Source of the DNA: Corynebacterium minutissimum
GTDB taxonomy: Bacteria; Actinomycetota; Actinomycetes; Mycobacteriales; Mycobacteriaceae
Direction: 5' to 3'
Assembly (NCBI RefSeq): GCF_000805675.1
Contig: NZ_JSEF01000009.1
Coordinates: forward strand, 20,236-84,235
DNA length: 64,000 nt
Part shown: piece by piece, positions 8,849 to 17,361 of the stretch
Layout of the letters: each line of letters starts with the position of its first letter
How positions within the stretch are numbered: position 1 is the stretch's first letter
Notes under the pieces: model-generated
Database searches by the model: none
What the model saw: only the letters and a program-made list of their open reading frames with translations
What the model was told of the DNA's origin: nothing
Position numbers and translations under genes: made by a program

Positions 8849-9794
8849 TGGCCACGCCGCGTCCGCCTTCCATTACCCACGGCCAACTCAGACCGTTCTT
8901 GGTGAGGACATTGACGCGGATCTCATCGGGGATAATCCAGTCCTTGTTGGCATAGCCCAGCAAATACTCGTCGAATGCCGGTAGCTCGACTCGTAGTTCC
9001 AGGGCGGTGCGGATGTCCTCCGCAGTGACGTCTTCCTGCCAAATGGCCATCCAGAAGTCTTGACCATCGTGGCGTGCCAAGTGAGCCTCTGCCGACTTCA
9101 AAGCTGTGGTGGCTTGAGTCTTGCTGAGCTTTGACCACGCTTGGAGGTCGGCTGCCGAGACCGGACCATGACCTGAGATGTACCGTTGGCCAAGTTCGTG
9201 AAGGGGATGCGCAGGCTCGTGCTGGGCAACGGGAAGTGCATCGACGTGAAGAAAGGTTTCCTGGTTGCCGTCCTTGGGGCCTTGGACAAGGTCACCTGCC
9301 CCGCCGAAGGCACGCAGTAAGTGGGAGCCGCGACCTTCTGTGGGATCCACGCCTGTCTCGGCGAAAAGCTCATAGACTTGCGCGCGGGTTAATGGTGTGG
9401 TCGCTGCGCTGTGGAGGGCTTCTGAGCACGCCTCAAACATCTCTTCGCTGAGTCCTAGGCTGGGGCGCCGAGACTTCTGGCTTGCGGCGATGCGGGGATA
9501 CAGCAGGCGAGACATCCAGCGGACATCGGCAGCCGGCATGAAGTGCAACGTCCCTCGCTGCGGCCAGCAGCGCACCACGCGGTAGTTTGCGATTTCACCG
9601 AGCACCTCTTGATCAGTGCAGCCGGCGCGAAGGGCAAGTGCTGTGATGCCGGCATCGTAAGTCTGCCCCTGCAGAGCAAGGAGATGCTCAGCGACGTCCA
9701 GCGCTGAGGCGAGCGATGGCCGCGCGGCCGATGGCGCTAGCCCTTGGGCAATGAGCCGGCGTGCTAGGAGTTCGTCACGGGATAGTTCGTGCAT
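8838..9794 (-). CDS. Winged-helix DNA-binding protein, AlkZ-like (HTH_42 family), short C-terminus
   Basis: The 318-residue protein matches the HTH_42 family (PF06224), which includes the interstrand-crosslink DNA glycosylase AlkZ. Recognisable segments are HLLALQGQTYDAG (about 37-50), the invariant-like QRGTLHFMPAADVRWM (about 78-93), ALTRAQVYELF-type winged helix (about 133-145), and LPAFDEYLLGYANKDWI (about 274-290). The QxQ-like catalytic motif of AlkZ (QVQ/QMQ) is represented by LQGQ. The chain stops at WVMEGGRGVASLR, where family members usually continue for some 50-60 residues, so the C-terminal part is missing. It follows the dehydrogenase gene by 10 nt and is probably co-transcribed with it. 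Confidence 0.78.
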   Translation of the reverse strand: MHELSRDELLARRLIAQGLAPSAARPSLASALDVAEHLLALQGQTYDAGITALALRAGCTDQEVLGEIANYRVVRCWPQRGTLHFMPAADVRWMSRLLYPRIAASQKSRRPSLGLSEEMFEACSEALHSAATTPLTRAQVYELFAETGVDPTEGRGSHLLRAFGGAGDLVQGPKDGNQETFLHVDALPVAQHEPAHPLHELGQRYISGHGPVSAADLQAWSKLSKTQATTALKSAEAHLARHDGQDFWMAIWQEDVTAEDIRTALELRVELPAFDEYLLGYANKDWIIPDEIRVNVLTKNGLSWPWVMEGGRGVASLR

Positions 9795-9804
9795 GCCGTC
9801 AACC

Positions 9805-11361
9805 TTAAAGCCGGAAGGTCTTCATCAGCTGCATGCCGGTGGACACCAGCTGACGGAAGCGCTCCGGGGAGATGTACTCCGAGGGCGCAAGCGGGTGCAG
9901 GCGCTGCTCGGCCACGGTGCGCTCGTTGGCCCACAGGCGCATACCAGTGATGCCATGACGGTGGTTCAGGCCAGACTCCTTCACGCCGCCGCCGGGTGCC
10001 GCGATAGAGCCGTAAGCGGCGGCGAAGCCCTCGTTGATGTTGACCATGCCGGCTTCCAGCTGGGAGGCGACTTTCCACGCGCGGCGGGAGTTTCCGGACC
10101 ATACGGAAGCCGACAATCCGTAGGTAGTGTCATTGGCGCGCTGGATGGCTTCGGCATCAGAGCTCACTGGGTACACAGCTAGGACTGGGCCGAAAGTCTC
10201 GGTGGCGTAGAGGTCCATCTCTGGGGTCACACCGGTGAGTACGGTGGGCTCGTAGAAGAAGGGCCCAAGGTCTGGGCGGGCTTTTCCGCCATATAGTACG
10301 GTGGCCCCTTTAGACACGGCATCCTCCACGTGGGCGGCGACTGTATCGAGCTGGCGCTGCGAGGTCAGCGAGCCGATGGTAGCGGCATCGGAGAAGGCAG
10401 CACCTAGAACCTGCTGGTCTAAAGCGTTCGTGAGTTCCGTTAGGAACTCGTCGAAGACGCTCTCGTGCACATAGGCTCGTTCGGCGGACATGCACAGCTG
10501 CCCGGAGGAGGAGAATGCGGTGCGCACGGCGCCCTGGGCGGTGGGCTTAAGGGGGGCGTCGTCAAGCACCAGCATCGGATTCTTGCCGCCCAGCTCCAGC
10601 ATGGTGGGGATGAGGCGTCCGGCTGCCTGCTCGGCAATGGACTTGCCTGCCTTCGTCGAGCCAGTGAAGGACAGTCCATCGACGAGGGGTATGAGCGCAT
10701 CGCCCACGTCCGCACCGTTTCCAGGAACCAGCTGCCAGGCGGCCTCCGGAAGACCCGCTTCGATTGCTAGACGTCTGAGCAGGATGGCGGTCAGCGTGGT
10801 TTGAGAATCCGGTTTGTGCACCACGGCATTGCCCGCAGAGAGCGCGGCCAGTACGTCGCCCACTCCGAGGGAGAGCGGATAGTTCCACGGCGAGATGAGT
10901 CCCACCACGCCCAGCGGGTAGTGCTGAGTACGGGTTGTCGTGAGCACAGGCAGCGCGCCCGGGTGGCGGTCCGCGCCGAAGGCCTTGCGGATGTTGACCG
11001 CGTAGAAGCGCGCGCAGTTATACAGATCCATGAGCTCGTCATAAGCGTGGGCGCGGGACTTGCCATTCTCTGCCTGAATGAGGTCGAGGATGAGCTCCTC
11101 GTTCTCGTGGACGAGGTCGTGCAGACGCAACAGGATGGCAGCCCGGTTGCCTTGGCCCACGCCAGCGCGGGCATACTCGACGGCCCGTTCCACGTCGTGC
11201 GCGGTAGCAGTAGGGAAGCTGAAAAGCTCCTCGCCAGTAAAAGGAGCGTGAGCGTGGTGCTCCTCGCCGGTGCCGCGGACATCGCGGGCTGGGTTGGTCT
11301 CAAGGAAATTCTGGACGCGCTGGGGCAGGCGGGTCTGGGTGAAGGTTTTCATGGTGACCAT
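9805..11361 (-). CDS. gabD2: Succinate-semialdehyde dehydrogenase-type aldehyde dehydrogenase
   Basis: This 518-residue NAD(P)-dependent aldehyde dehydrogenase matches the actinobacterial GabD2 type, which oxidises succinate semialdehyde to succinate. Visible elements are the N-site PWNYPLSLG (about 167-175), the cofactor-binding FTGSTKAGKSIAEQ (about 240-253), the catalytic Glu in LELGGKNPMLVLDD (about 265), and the catalytic Cys in SSSGQLCMSAER (about 305). The EGFAAAYGSIAAPGGGVKESG segment near the C-terminus is typical. Start: the ATG at 11361 is the first, but an ATG nine bases later (11352) would fit equally well. No gabT is nearby, so its physiological aldehyde is not settled. Confidence 0.9.
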   Translation of the reverse strand: MVTMKTFTQTRLPQRVQNFLETNPARDVRGTGEEHHAHAPFTGEELFSFPTATAHDVERAVEYARAGVGQGNRAAILLRLHDLVHENEELILDLIQAENGKSRAHAYDELMDLYNCARFYAVNIRKAFGADRHPGALPVLTTTRTQHYPLGVVGLISPWNYPLSLGVGDVLAALSAGNAVVHKPDSQTTLTAILLRRLAIEAGLPEAAWQLVPGNGADVGDALIPLVDGLSFTGSTKAGKSIAEQAAGRLIPTMLELGGKNPMLVLDDAPLKPTAQGAVRTAFSSSGQLCMSAERAYVHESVFDEFLTELTNALDQQVLGAAFSDAATIGSLTSQRQLDTVAAHVEDAVSKGATVLYGGKARPDLGPFFYEPTVLTGVTPEMDLYATETFGPVLAVYPVSSDAEAIQRANDTTYGLSASVWSGNSRRAWKVASQLEAGMVNINEGFAAAYGSIAAPGGGVKESGLNHRHGITGMRLWANERTVAEQRLHPLAPSEYISPERFRQLVSTGMQLMKTFRL

Positions 11362-11442
11362 TGTCCCAAAAATATTTCGGACCGCTACATGTGTTTCGAG
11401 ATTTGGCTCACAAAGCTAAATGTGAGTGGTTAGGATAACTTC

Positions 11443-12615
11443 ATGGCAATCCTTTCCACTATCCCCAGTCGGGACGTTCGTTCAGCGATAGAACCACTCG
11501 TGCGTTCTGGTAAGCACCCGGCTCCCTGTGGAGTCATTGACCTTGAGGCGTTTGATTACAACGCCCAGCAGATGCCGCAGCGCGCCGGGGGACTACCTAT
11601 TCGCGTTGCCTCCAAATCCGTACGCAGCGTGGCGGCCCTACGCCGAGCCCTTTCATACGATGGTTACCAGGGAATTCTTGCCTACTCAGTACCCGAAGCG
11701 CTTCACCTTGTGGCAGAAGGTTTTAGGGATATTGTCGTGGCCTACCCGAGCGTGAATCGGAAGGCCTTAGCAGAGCTTGCTGCCTCCGACACCGCGCGCG
11801 AGGCTGTCACGATCATGGTGGATAGCGTTGAGCTCCTTGAGCTGCTTCCAGGCCCTGTGAAGGTGGCCATTGATATCGATTGCACGCTCCACCTGCCGGG
11901 TGCTGTAGTGGGCCCGCGTCGCTCGCCCATACGGGAACCGGAACAGGTCACGGAACTTGCTCGGGATATCATTCGCCGTGGTCATCGGCTGGTAGGACTC
12001 ATGGCCTATGAAGGGCAGGTGGCATCCGTTGCGGATGGCTTGCCTGGCCCGGTAGGTGCGGTGAAGCGGTGGCTGCGAACGCGTTCCATGGCAGACCTGG
12101 CACCGCGTCGCCGCGCATGTGTGGAAGCTGCGCGGGCGGTTGCGGATATTGAATTCGTCAACGGGGGCGGCACCGGCAGCCTCAAAGAATCTGCGGCGGA
12201 AGGAACTCTGACCGAGCTTGCCGCAGGTTCGGGCTTTTACACGCCCGCGATCTTCGATGACTTCACCGGCATCAACCATAAAGCGGCAGCGTTCTTCGTC
12301 TGCCAGGTCTCCCGCGTTCCCGCGCCGGGCTGGGCCACGGTCAACTCCGGCGGCTGGATTGCCTCCGGGCCACCCGCGAAGGATCGCGTTCCGGTTCCCG
12401 TGTGGCCAACAGGGCTGAGCTACTCCAGCACCGAAGGCGCCGGGGAGGTGCAGACACCTCTCCGAGGCGTGGATATGCACGTCGAGGACCTGGTGTGGTT
12501 CCGCCATGCCAAGGCCGGAGAAATGACAGAAAACGTTGACTACCTTCTAGCCGTCGGGCCTGACGGCGTTGATGTCTGGGACACCTATAGAGGACAAGGA
12601 TGGACACTGCGATGA
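11443..12615 (+). CDS. PLP-dependent alanine racemase-fold protein (amino acid deaminase/aldolase type)
   Basis: A 390-residue protein of the alanine racemase N-terminal-like fold type III PLP enzymes, close to D-threonine aldolase/D-serine dehydratase. The PLP lysine is probably in LPIRVASKSVRSV (Lys at about residue 59), and the barrel strands DIVVAYPSVN, IMVDSVELLELL and VKVAIDIDCTLHLPG follow in order. The C-terminal domain has FVCQVSRVPAPGWATVNSGGW, as in the D-serine dehydratase-like domain with its metal site. It shares a 16-nt overlap with the lactone oxidase gene downstream, as I recall for Rv1769 and Rv1771 in mycobacteria, suggesting a conserved pairing whose pathway is not obvious. 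The substrate is not assignable. Confidence 0.75.
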   Translation: MAILSTIPSRDVRSAIEPLVRSGKHPAPCGVIDLEAFDYNAQQMPQRAGGLPIRVASKSVRSVAALRRALSYDGYQGILAYSVPEALHLVAEGFRDIVVAYPSVNRKALAELAASDTAREAVTIMVDSVELLELLPGPVKVAIDIDCTLHLPGAVVGPRRSPIREPEQVTELARDIIRRGHRLVGLMAYEGQVASVADGLPGPVGAVKRWLRTRSMADLAPRRRACVEAARAVADIEFVNGGGTGSLKESAAEGTLTELAAGSGFYTPAIFDDFTGINHKAAAFFVCQVSRVPAPGWATVNSGGWIASGPPAKDRVPVPVWPTGLSYSSTEGAGEVQTPLRGVDMHVEDLVWFRHAKAGEMTENVDYLLAVGPDGVDVWDTYRGQGWTLR

Positions 12616-13892
12616 CCACATTCACAAACTGGGCCGGCTCGGTCACAACGAAACCGGCGGAATTCCTCCAGCCCACGCGTCTTGATGAGATACCAGACAT
12701 CATTACTCGTTCCCGCAGCGTGCGTGCAGTGGGCGCCGGTCACTCCTTCACGCCTATAGCGGCGGGGGAGGAGACGATGCTCAATCTGGATCACGTGAGT
12801 GGGCTGGTGGGCGTCGATAAGCAGCGCAAGCGTGTCCGTTTCCTGGCGGGTACTCGGTTACGTGATGTCCCAGCCCTTCTGCGTCCCTATGGGTTGGCGC
12901 TGGCCAATCAGGGCGATGTGGACCCGCAATCGCTGGCAGGCGCGATTTCGACCTCGACCCACGGCACCGGCATCAATTATACGGGCTTTGCGGGGACAGT
13001 CACTGGGCTGACGCTTATCGACGCCGACGGCAACACCCGCGCCTACTCCATCGACGAAGACCCAGAACTCCTTCGGCTCGTGGTCGTCAGCGTGGGCGCG
13101 CTCGGCGTGGTTGTCGAAGTCGAGATGCAATGTGTGGATGCCTTCGACCTGCTGGCAGAAGAGTCAGGTATTGCCTTTGATGAGTTAATGGATAATTGGG
13201 AGGAGCTCTCCCGGGGCGTCGACCACTTCGAGTCCTACTGGTTCCCGCATACTGACCGCGCGATGGTCAAGGCCAACACGCGCCTCGAACCGAACGGGGA
13301 GCGCCGTTCACGTCTCAAGGCGCTTGTCGACGACGAGCTCATCGGCAACGGCGCCTTCGCCGCGGCCTTGGCGCTGGGCCGTCTCATTCCGGGGACTATC
13401 CCGACACTCAACAAGTTCGCCACCTCGGTCATCTCGAATAACCGCTACCGTTCCGCCGCCCACGACGTGTTCGTCAGCCCGCGCCGGGTTCGCTTCCACG
13501 AGATGGAGTACGCCGTGCCGCTTGCCGACGGCCCCGCGACCGTCCGCGAAATCCGTCGCTTCATCGACGAGCAGAATTGGCTCATTGGATTTCCAATGGA
13601 GCTGCGCACGACGGCCGCGGATGACGTTGCCCTGTCGACAGCATCGGGCCGCGAATCGATGTACATTGCCTTCCACATTCCACGTGCGCTCAACCCGCAG
13701 GATTACATGCCCAAGCTGGAGCCTATTCTCCGCGCAGCCGGTGGGCGCCCGCACTGGGGCAAGATGAACTCCCTGTCCCGAAACGATTTTTCTCAACTTT
13801 ATACAAGATTTGATGAGTTCTGCGAGCTGCGTGAAAAGATGGACCCAGAGTGGAAATTTGGCTCTCCGTACCTGCGGAAACTGTTCGGATAG
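12600..13892 (+). CDS. D-arabinono/L-gulono-1,4-lactone oxidase family flavoprotein
   Basis: A 430-residue FAD-linked oxidoreductase of the aldonolactone oxidase family. The N-terminal FAD-binding PCMH domain (about 10-180) contains VRAVGAGHSFTPIA, where the His binds FAD covalently or closely, LANQGDVDPQSLAGAISTSTHGTG and VVVSVGALGVV. The C-terminal ALO domain (about 185-430) ends with RPHWGKMNSL and DPEWKFGSPYLRKLFG, the HWGK motif being the family hallmark. A GAGGACAAGG stretch favours the ATG at 12600; an alternative ATG at 12612 forms an ATGA with the upstream stop. Mycobacterial Rv1771 uses L-gulono-1,4-lactone with cytochrome c as acceptor, a likely precedent. Confidence 0.88.
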   Translation: MDTAMTTFTNWAGSVTTKPAEFLQPTRLDEIPDIITRSRSVRAVGAGHSFTPIAAGEETMLNLDHVSGLVGVDKQRKRVRFLAGTRLRDVPALLRPYGLALANQGDVDPQSLAGAISTSTHGTGINYTGFAGTVTGLTLIDADGNTRAYSIDEDPELLRLVVVSVGALGVVVEVEMQCVDAFDLLAEESGIAFDELMDNWEELSRGVDHFESYWFPHTDRAMVKANTRLEPNGERRSRLKALVDDELIGNGAFAAALALGRLIPGTIPTLNKFATSVISNNRYRSAAHDVFVSPRRVRFHEMEYAVPLADGPATVREIRRFIDEQNWLIGFPMELRTTAADDVALSTASGRESMYIAFHIPRALNPQDYMPKLEPILRAAGGRPHWGKMNSLSRNDFSQLYTRFDEFCELREKMDPEWKFGSPYLRKLFG

Positions 13893-13948
13893 GGGCGTCG
13901 TCAAGCAGGGCATAGATGCAAAATTGGATTCGAATGTATCTCTGATCT

Positions 13949-15184
13949 TTGGTAGCGTGTGGAAGTCTTAATTCCATAACGCTGTCGAAGAAGGTGTCTC
14001 AAACGTCCTCTGAATCCCGTTCCCTCATCACGCCGACATTTGTGTTTGCGTGGTTGGTAAATTTCGCCCAATTTACGGTCTTCTATCTGCTCGTGACCAT
14101 CATGGCACTCTATGCTGTCGAGCAATTCCAGGCTTCGGATACGGCGGGCGGGTTTGCCTCAAGCGCCTTCGTGGTGGGGGCGACGATTGCCCGCCTCTTC
14201 TCGGGCTACATTGTGGATGCTGTTGGGCGGAAGCGATCGCTGGTGACCTCGCTCATCGTTGTAGCTGTGGCGATGGCGCTGTATTTCCCGGCCCAGTCTC
14301 TGCCTCTGTTGTTTGCTGTCCGCATCTTGCACGGCTTCGGATATGCGGTGGCGTCGACGGCTGTGATGGCCGTGGCGCAATCGGTTATCCCGGACCATCG
14401 CCGCGCTGAGGGAACCGGATACTTCGCCTTGGGCACGACGCTGGCTACAGCTTTTGGTCCGGCGGCAGGCCTAGCGATTGTCCACAACGCTGGCTACAAT
14501 TCCGTGTTTCTCGTGGCGCTGACGCTCACGGTAGTCGCTTTGGGACTGGGGCTCATCGTCAAGGCGCCCGCGCAGGAGCACCGTAGTGTCTCCTTCTCGT
14601 TGGGGAATATTATGCACCCAGCAGTGGCACCTTTTGGCGTGTTCATTCTTCTGGTCGGTGTTGCCTATACAGGAATCATTACCTTCCTGAATGGTTACTC
14701 CTCTCACGCTGGCCTGGAGAAGGGCGCTAGCTACTTCTTCTTGGCTTATGCGGTGGTGAGCCTCATCCTGCGATTTGTACTGGGTAAACTGCAGGACCGC
14801 CGGGGTGACAACATCATCATCTATTCTTCACTCATTTTCTTTATTGCCGGCCTGGCTGTCCTGGCCTCAGCTAGTGCTGATTGGCAGATTATTGCTGCGG
14901 GCGCCTTGGTGGGAATCGGATACGGCTCTATCCTTCCGGCGGGCCAGGCTATCGCCGTGCGCTTGGTTCCCATGCATGAGATGGGGGCGGGGATCTCGAC
15001 CTTCTTTTTGCTGCTGGACGTCGGTATTGGTTTCGGTCCGATTCTGTTGGGTCAGGTTATCTCTGCGACAGGTTACTCCGCCATGTACTGGTTGCTGGCG
15101 GGTTTGATGCTGGTGGCCTCGGTGGTCTATTTCTTCGTTCACGGGCGCAAGGACATCGCGCGCGGTGATGTGCGGTACGAATAG
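13949..15184 (+). CDS. MFS transporter
   Basis: A roughly 400-residue major facilitator with 12 predicted membrane helices. The loop between TM2 and TM3 has the signature RLFSGYIVDAVGRKRSL, and the domain-linking loop is GLIVKAPAQEHRSVSF. Helix-rich segments such as ILHGFGYAVASTAVMAVAQSVIP resemble drug/sugar exporters of the YfcJ/staphyloferrin-exporter kind. The start is uncertain: the open frame begins at a TTG (13949), and a GTG at 13994 would give a more usual short cytoplasmic lead before the first helix; neither has a good ribosome-binding site. It stands alone, downstream of the lactone oxidase. Substrate unknown. Confidence 0.83.
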   Translation: MVACGSLNSITLSKKVSQTSSESRSLITPTFVFAWLVNFAQFTVFYLLVTIMALYAVEQFQASDTAGGFASSAFVVGATIARLFSGYIVDAVGRKRSLVTSLIVVAVAMALYFPAQSLPLLFAVRILHGFGYAVASTAVMAVAQSVIPDHRRAEGTGYFALGTTLATAFGPAAGLAIVHNAGYNSVFLVALTLTVVALGLGLIVKAPAQEHRSVSFSLGNIMHPAVAPFGVFILLVGVAYTGIITFLNGYSSHAGLEKGASYFFLAYAVVSLILRFVLGKLQDRRGDNIIIYSSLIFFIAGLAVLASASADWQIIAAGALVGIGYGSILPAGQAIAVRLVPMHEMGAGISTFFLLLDVGIGFGPILLGQVISATGYSAMYWLLAGLMLVASVVYFFVHGRKDIARGDVRYE

Positions 15185-15257
15185 GTTTTCGTTACCAGAC
15201 TCAATCGAATTAAGTATTCCGGGAACTATATAGGAACACCCCCGGGGAATCCCCCTC

Positions 15258-15443
15258 TTGACGGTAATGCCCCGCATATTTAACGTGAGATGCACATCAC
15301 ACAAGTGGCCCTGACATCACCGCGTCCTCAGGACGGATCGAGTAACCGACCGGGCTGAACAAGCCCCAAAGCACTCACCAGCCAAACGATGCGGGTAAAG
15401 TTCGCAGGAGCCGTCCTTGCCACCGTTATCAAGCTGAGGAATT
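15258..15443 (+). ncRNA. Candidate structured RNA leader upstream of a small membrane protein
   Basis: A TTGACG (15258) with TAACGT 17 nt later is a plausible promoter. The expected transcript contains a long-range 7-bp pairing AGGACGG (15330-15336) with CCGTCCT (15411-15417). Enclosed by it are a hairpin GGGCT/AGCCC (15352-15366, loop GAACA) and a second one TGCG/CGCA (15390-15406), so a three-way junction can form. A GAGGA site (15436) precedes the next start. I compared it by memory with TPP, FMN, cobalamin, SAM, guanidine, c-di-AMP and glutamine motifs and saw no match. Confidence 0.3.
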
Positions 15444-15719
15444 TTGGGTAGTCTCTGGTTTTCGATTTTCATCTTGGTTTGTGCCACCGTTCTTTGTGTT
15501 ACTGCCATACCGGCTGCGCATAATCTTGGAACAAATCACCCTTTGGTCGAGCACCGGTCTGCAGCCGCGGTGTGGTGGTTCTTTATAGCGACTCTTTCCT
15601 ACGCAGCCGCGTGCACTGTGCTAGTGCTGCAGCTGCCGCGGGCGGTAGCAATCGGTTGCGGCTTCATCGGCCTCATTACGTGCGCTGCCGGATACGTGTC
15701 TGCAGGCAGAGGGAAGTAG
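15444..15719 (+). CDS. Small hypothetical membrane protein
   Basis: A 91-residue protein with three predicted membrane helices (about 3-25, 42-63 and 67-86), a short polar loop between the first two (HNLGTNHPLVEHRS) and a tiny charged end (GRGK). I do not recognise a family. The start is a TTG at 15444 preceded by GAGGA only 3 nt away, so the true start may lie slightly elsewhere. It stands alone between an MFS transporter and a convergent symporter gene, and the structured 150-nt leader upstream is its most notable context. Codon use resembles the neighbours. A chance open frame is possible but the clean helix pattern argues against it. Confidence 0.5.
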   Translation: MGSLWFSIFILVCATVLCVTAIPAAHNLGTNHPLVEHRSAAAVWWFFIATLSYAAACTVLVLQLPRAVAIGCGFIGLITCAAGYVSAGRGK

Positions 15720-15904
15720 TAAGAAAAACAATTGAGCACCAGCGGCTAACCTTCGACGAGTCTACTTTCCCGGGGTCAGACTTCAAGCGGTGTACATCGG
15801 GGGCGGAGGAAAAGAACACCTCCCGCTTCCCCACAAGTTACAGGCAGTCTCTTGAGTATTGCGCCTGGCTTGAGGAGATTGGGATGTGAGAAGGGAAGAG
15901 TGGG

Positions 15905-17245
15905 TTAGGCAGCGATGCCTACGTGCTGCTTTTCGTCGTCGTTCATGATGTTGGAGACACCGTTTTCGGCAGCGTCCCACGTTGCCTGGTCCTGGATGCC
16001 AGCGCGCTTGGCCACAATGGTGGCGCACAGGGACTGGCCGGTGACGTTGACGGCGGTACGGCCCATATCGATGATGGGCTCGATGGCGAGCAGAAGGCCA
16101 ACGCCGGCCAGTGGAAGGCCCAGGGTGGAAAGAGTCAGCGTGAGCATCACGGTCGCACCGGTGGTACCAGCGGTAGCGGCGGAACCGATGACGGAGACGA
16201 AAATGATGAGAAGGTACTGGGTCAGGGAAAGGTCAATGCCGTAAAACTGAGCAATGAAGATTGCCGCGATGGCCGGGTAGACGGAGGCACAGCCATCCAT
16301 TTTGGTCGTCGCACCCAGCGGTATGGCGAAGGAGGCGTACTCGCGCGGCACGCCCATGGCCTTCTCAGTGAAGCGTTCGGTGACGGGCATGACACCCATG
16401 GAGGAACGGGTGACAAAGCCGAGGGAGAAGACTGGCCAGACACGCTTGTAGAAGCCGATGACTGGAATGCGGTTATAGATGAGTACCGCTGGGTACACGA
16501 CGACAATTACCAGGGCCAGGCCCACATACATTGCCAAGACAAACTTGCCCAAGGAGCTCATAGCATCCCAGCCGTAGGTAGCCACGGCCTTACCGATGAG
16601 TGCCGCGGTGCCGATCGGGGCAAGGCGAATGATCCACCACAGGACCACCTGGATGACCTTGAGGAAGGATTCGGTAAAGCGCAGGAAAGGATCAGCGGCC
16701 GTGCCGGCCTTCACAGCAGCGATACCCAGCGCTAGGGAAATGACGAGGAGCTGGAGGGCGCCAAAGCCCAAGGAAACAGAGTCGTCGCTTAAGGATGCAG
16801 AGAGCCCGAAGAAATTGGAGGGGACGAGCTGCTGAAGGAATGCGGTCCAGGAGCCGACGTGGGAAGGATCGGCGGCAGTGGAGGCGTCGACAGTCGTGCC
16901 CACACCCGGCTTCATCACAAGTGCTACCAGGATGCCGACTAGAACCGAGAAGAAGGCAGTGATGGCGAACCATACGAGGGTGGAGATTGCGAGCGAAGCA
17001 GCGTTGGTGACCTTGCGCAGGTTGGCAACCGAGGTAACCACCGCGGCGAAGATGAGCGGCGGGACCATCACCTTCAGCAGCTGGACGTAGGCGCCGCCGA
17101 TGCCGGAGAGAGTATCGGAGAGCCAAGAAGACTCCATGCCGGAGGCAATGAAGCCGAGGATAAGGCCAATGATGAGGCCGGCGATGACTTGAGCGCCAAA
17201 GCCGGTGGCCCATGAGGGCAGGGTGCGGGAGGAAGTGTTAGCCAC
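15905..17245 (-). CDS. Dicarboxylate/amino acid:cation symporter (DAACS family)
   Basis: A 446-residue secondary transporter of the GltP/DctA/SstT superfamily that imports glutamate/aspartate, C4-dicarboxylates or serine/threonine with Na+ or H+. The family shows in SFAIPLGATTKMDGCASVYPAIAAIFIAQ (re-entrant loop HP1-TM7 region, about 305-335), SVIGSAATAGTTGATVMLTLTLSTLGLPLAG (HP2, about 350-380) and the TM8 motif EPIIDMGRTAVNVTGQ with the conserved NVTGD-like substrate site, here NVTGQ. The Gln in place of the usual Asp may shift specificity away from glutamate. A 17-bp perfect palindrome sits 43 nt upstream of the start. Confidence 0.9.
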   Translation of the reverse strand: MANTSSRTLPSWATGFGAQVIAGLIIGLILGFIASGMESSWLSDTLSGIGGAYVQLLKVMVPPLIFAAVVTSVANLRKVTNAASLAISTLVWFAITAFFSVLVGILVALVMKPGVGTTVDASTAADPSHVGSWTAFLQQLVPSNFFGLSASLSDDSVSLGFGALQLLVISLALGIAAVKAGTAADPFLRFTESFLKVIQVVLWWIIRLAPIGTAALIGKAVATYGWDAMSSLGKFVLAMYVGLALVIVVVYPAVLIYNRIPVIGFYKRVWPVFSLGFVTRSSMGVMPVTERFTEKAMGVPREYASFAIPLGATTKMDGCASVYPAIAAIFIAQFYGIDLSLTQYLLIIFVSVIGSAATAGTTGATVMLTLTLSTLGLPLAGVGLLLAIEPIIDMGRTAVNVTGQSLCATIVAKRAGIQDQATWDAAENGVSNIMNDDEKQHVGIAA

Positions 17246-17288
17246 GAGAAATTCCTTCTAGACAGTGTTGTATAGAAAAGACCAATTG

Positions 17289-17305
17289 GTTCGCATAATG
17301 CGAAC
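17289..17305. promoter_or_regulatory. 17-bp perfect palindrome upstream of the symporter gene, candidate operator
   Basis: GTTCGCATAATGCGAAC is a perfect palindrome around a central A, and a further half-site GGTTCGC follows at 17311-17317. It lies 43-60 nt upstream of the ATG of the symporter, a typical repressor position. The regulator is not in the immediate neighbourhood. Base symmetry is seen directly; its function is inferred. Confidence 0.5.
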
Positions 17306-17361
17306 AGATCGGTTCGCTAGAGATATCAACACAGTACGCTGGATGTAAATTCCCACGCAAC

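Noticed and set aside
15300..15443. Known riboswitch (TPP, cobalamin, SAM, FMN, guanidine, c-di-AMP)
   Set aside because: None of the conserved core sequences of these classes was seen; only a generic junction shape remains.
15572..15889. 105-residue rightward frame overlapping the small membrane protein
   Set aside because: Different frame, low-complexity, no start signal; the three-helix reading is better.
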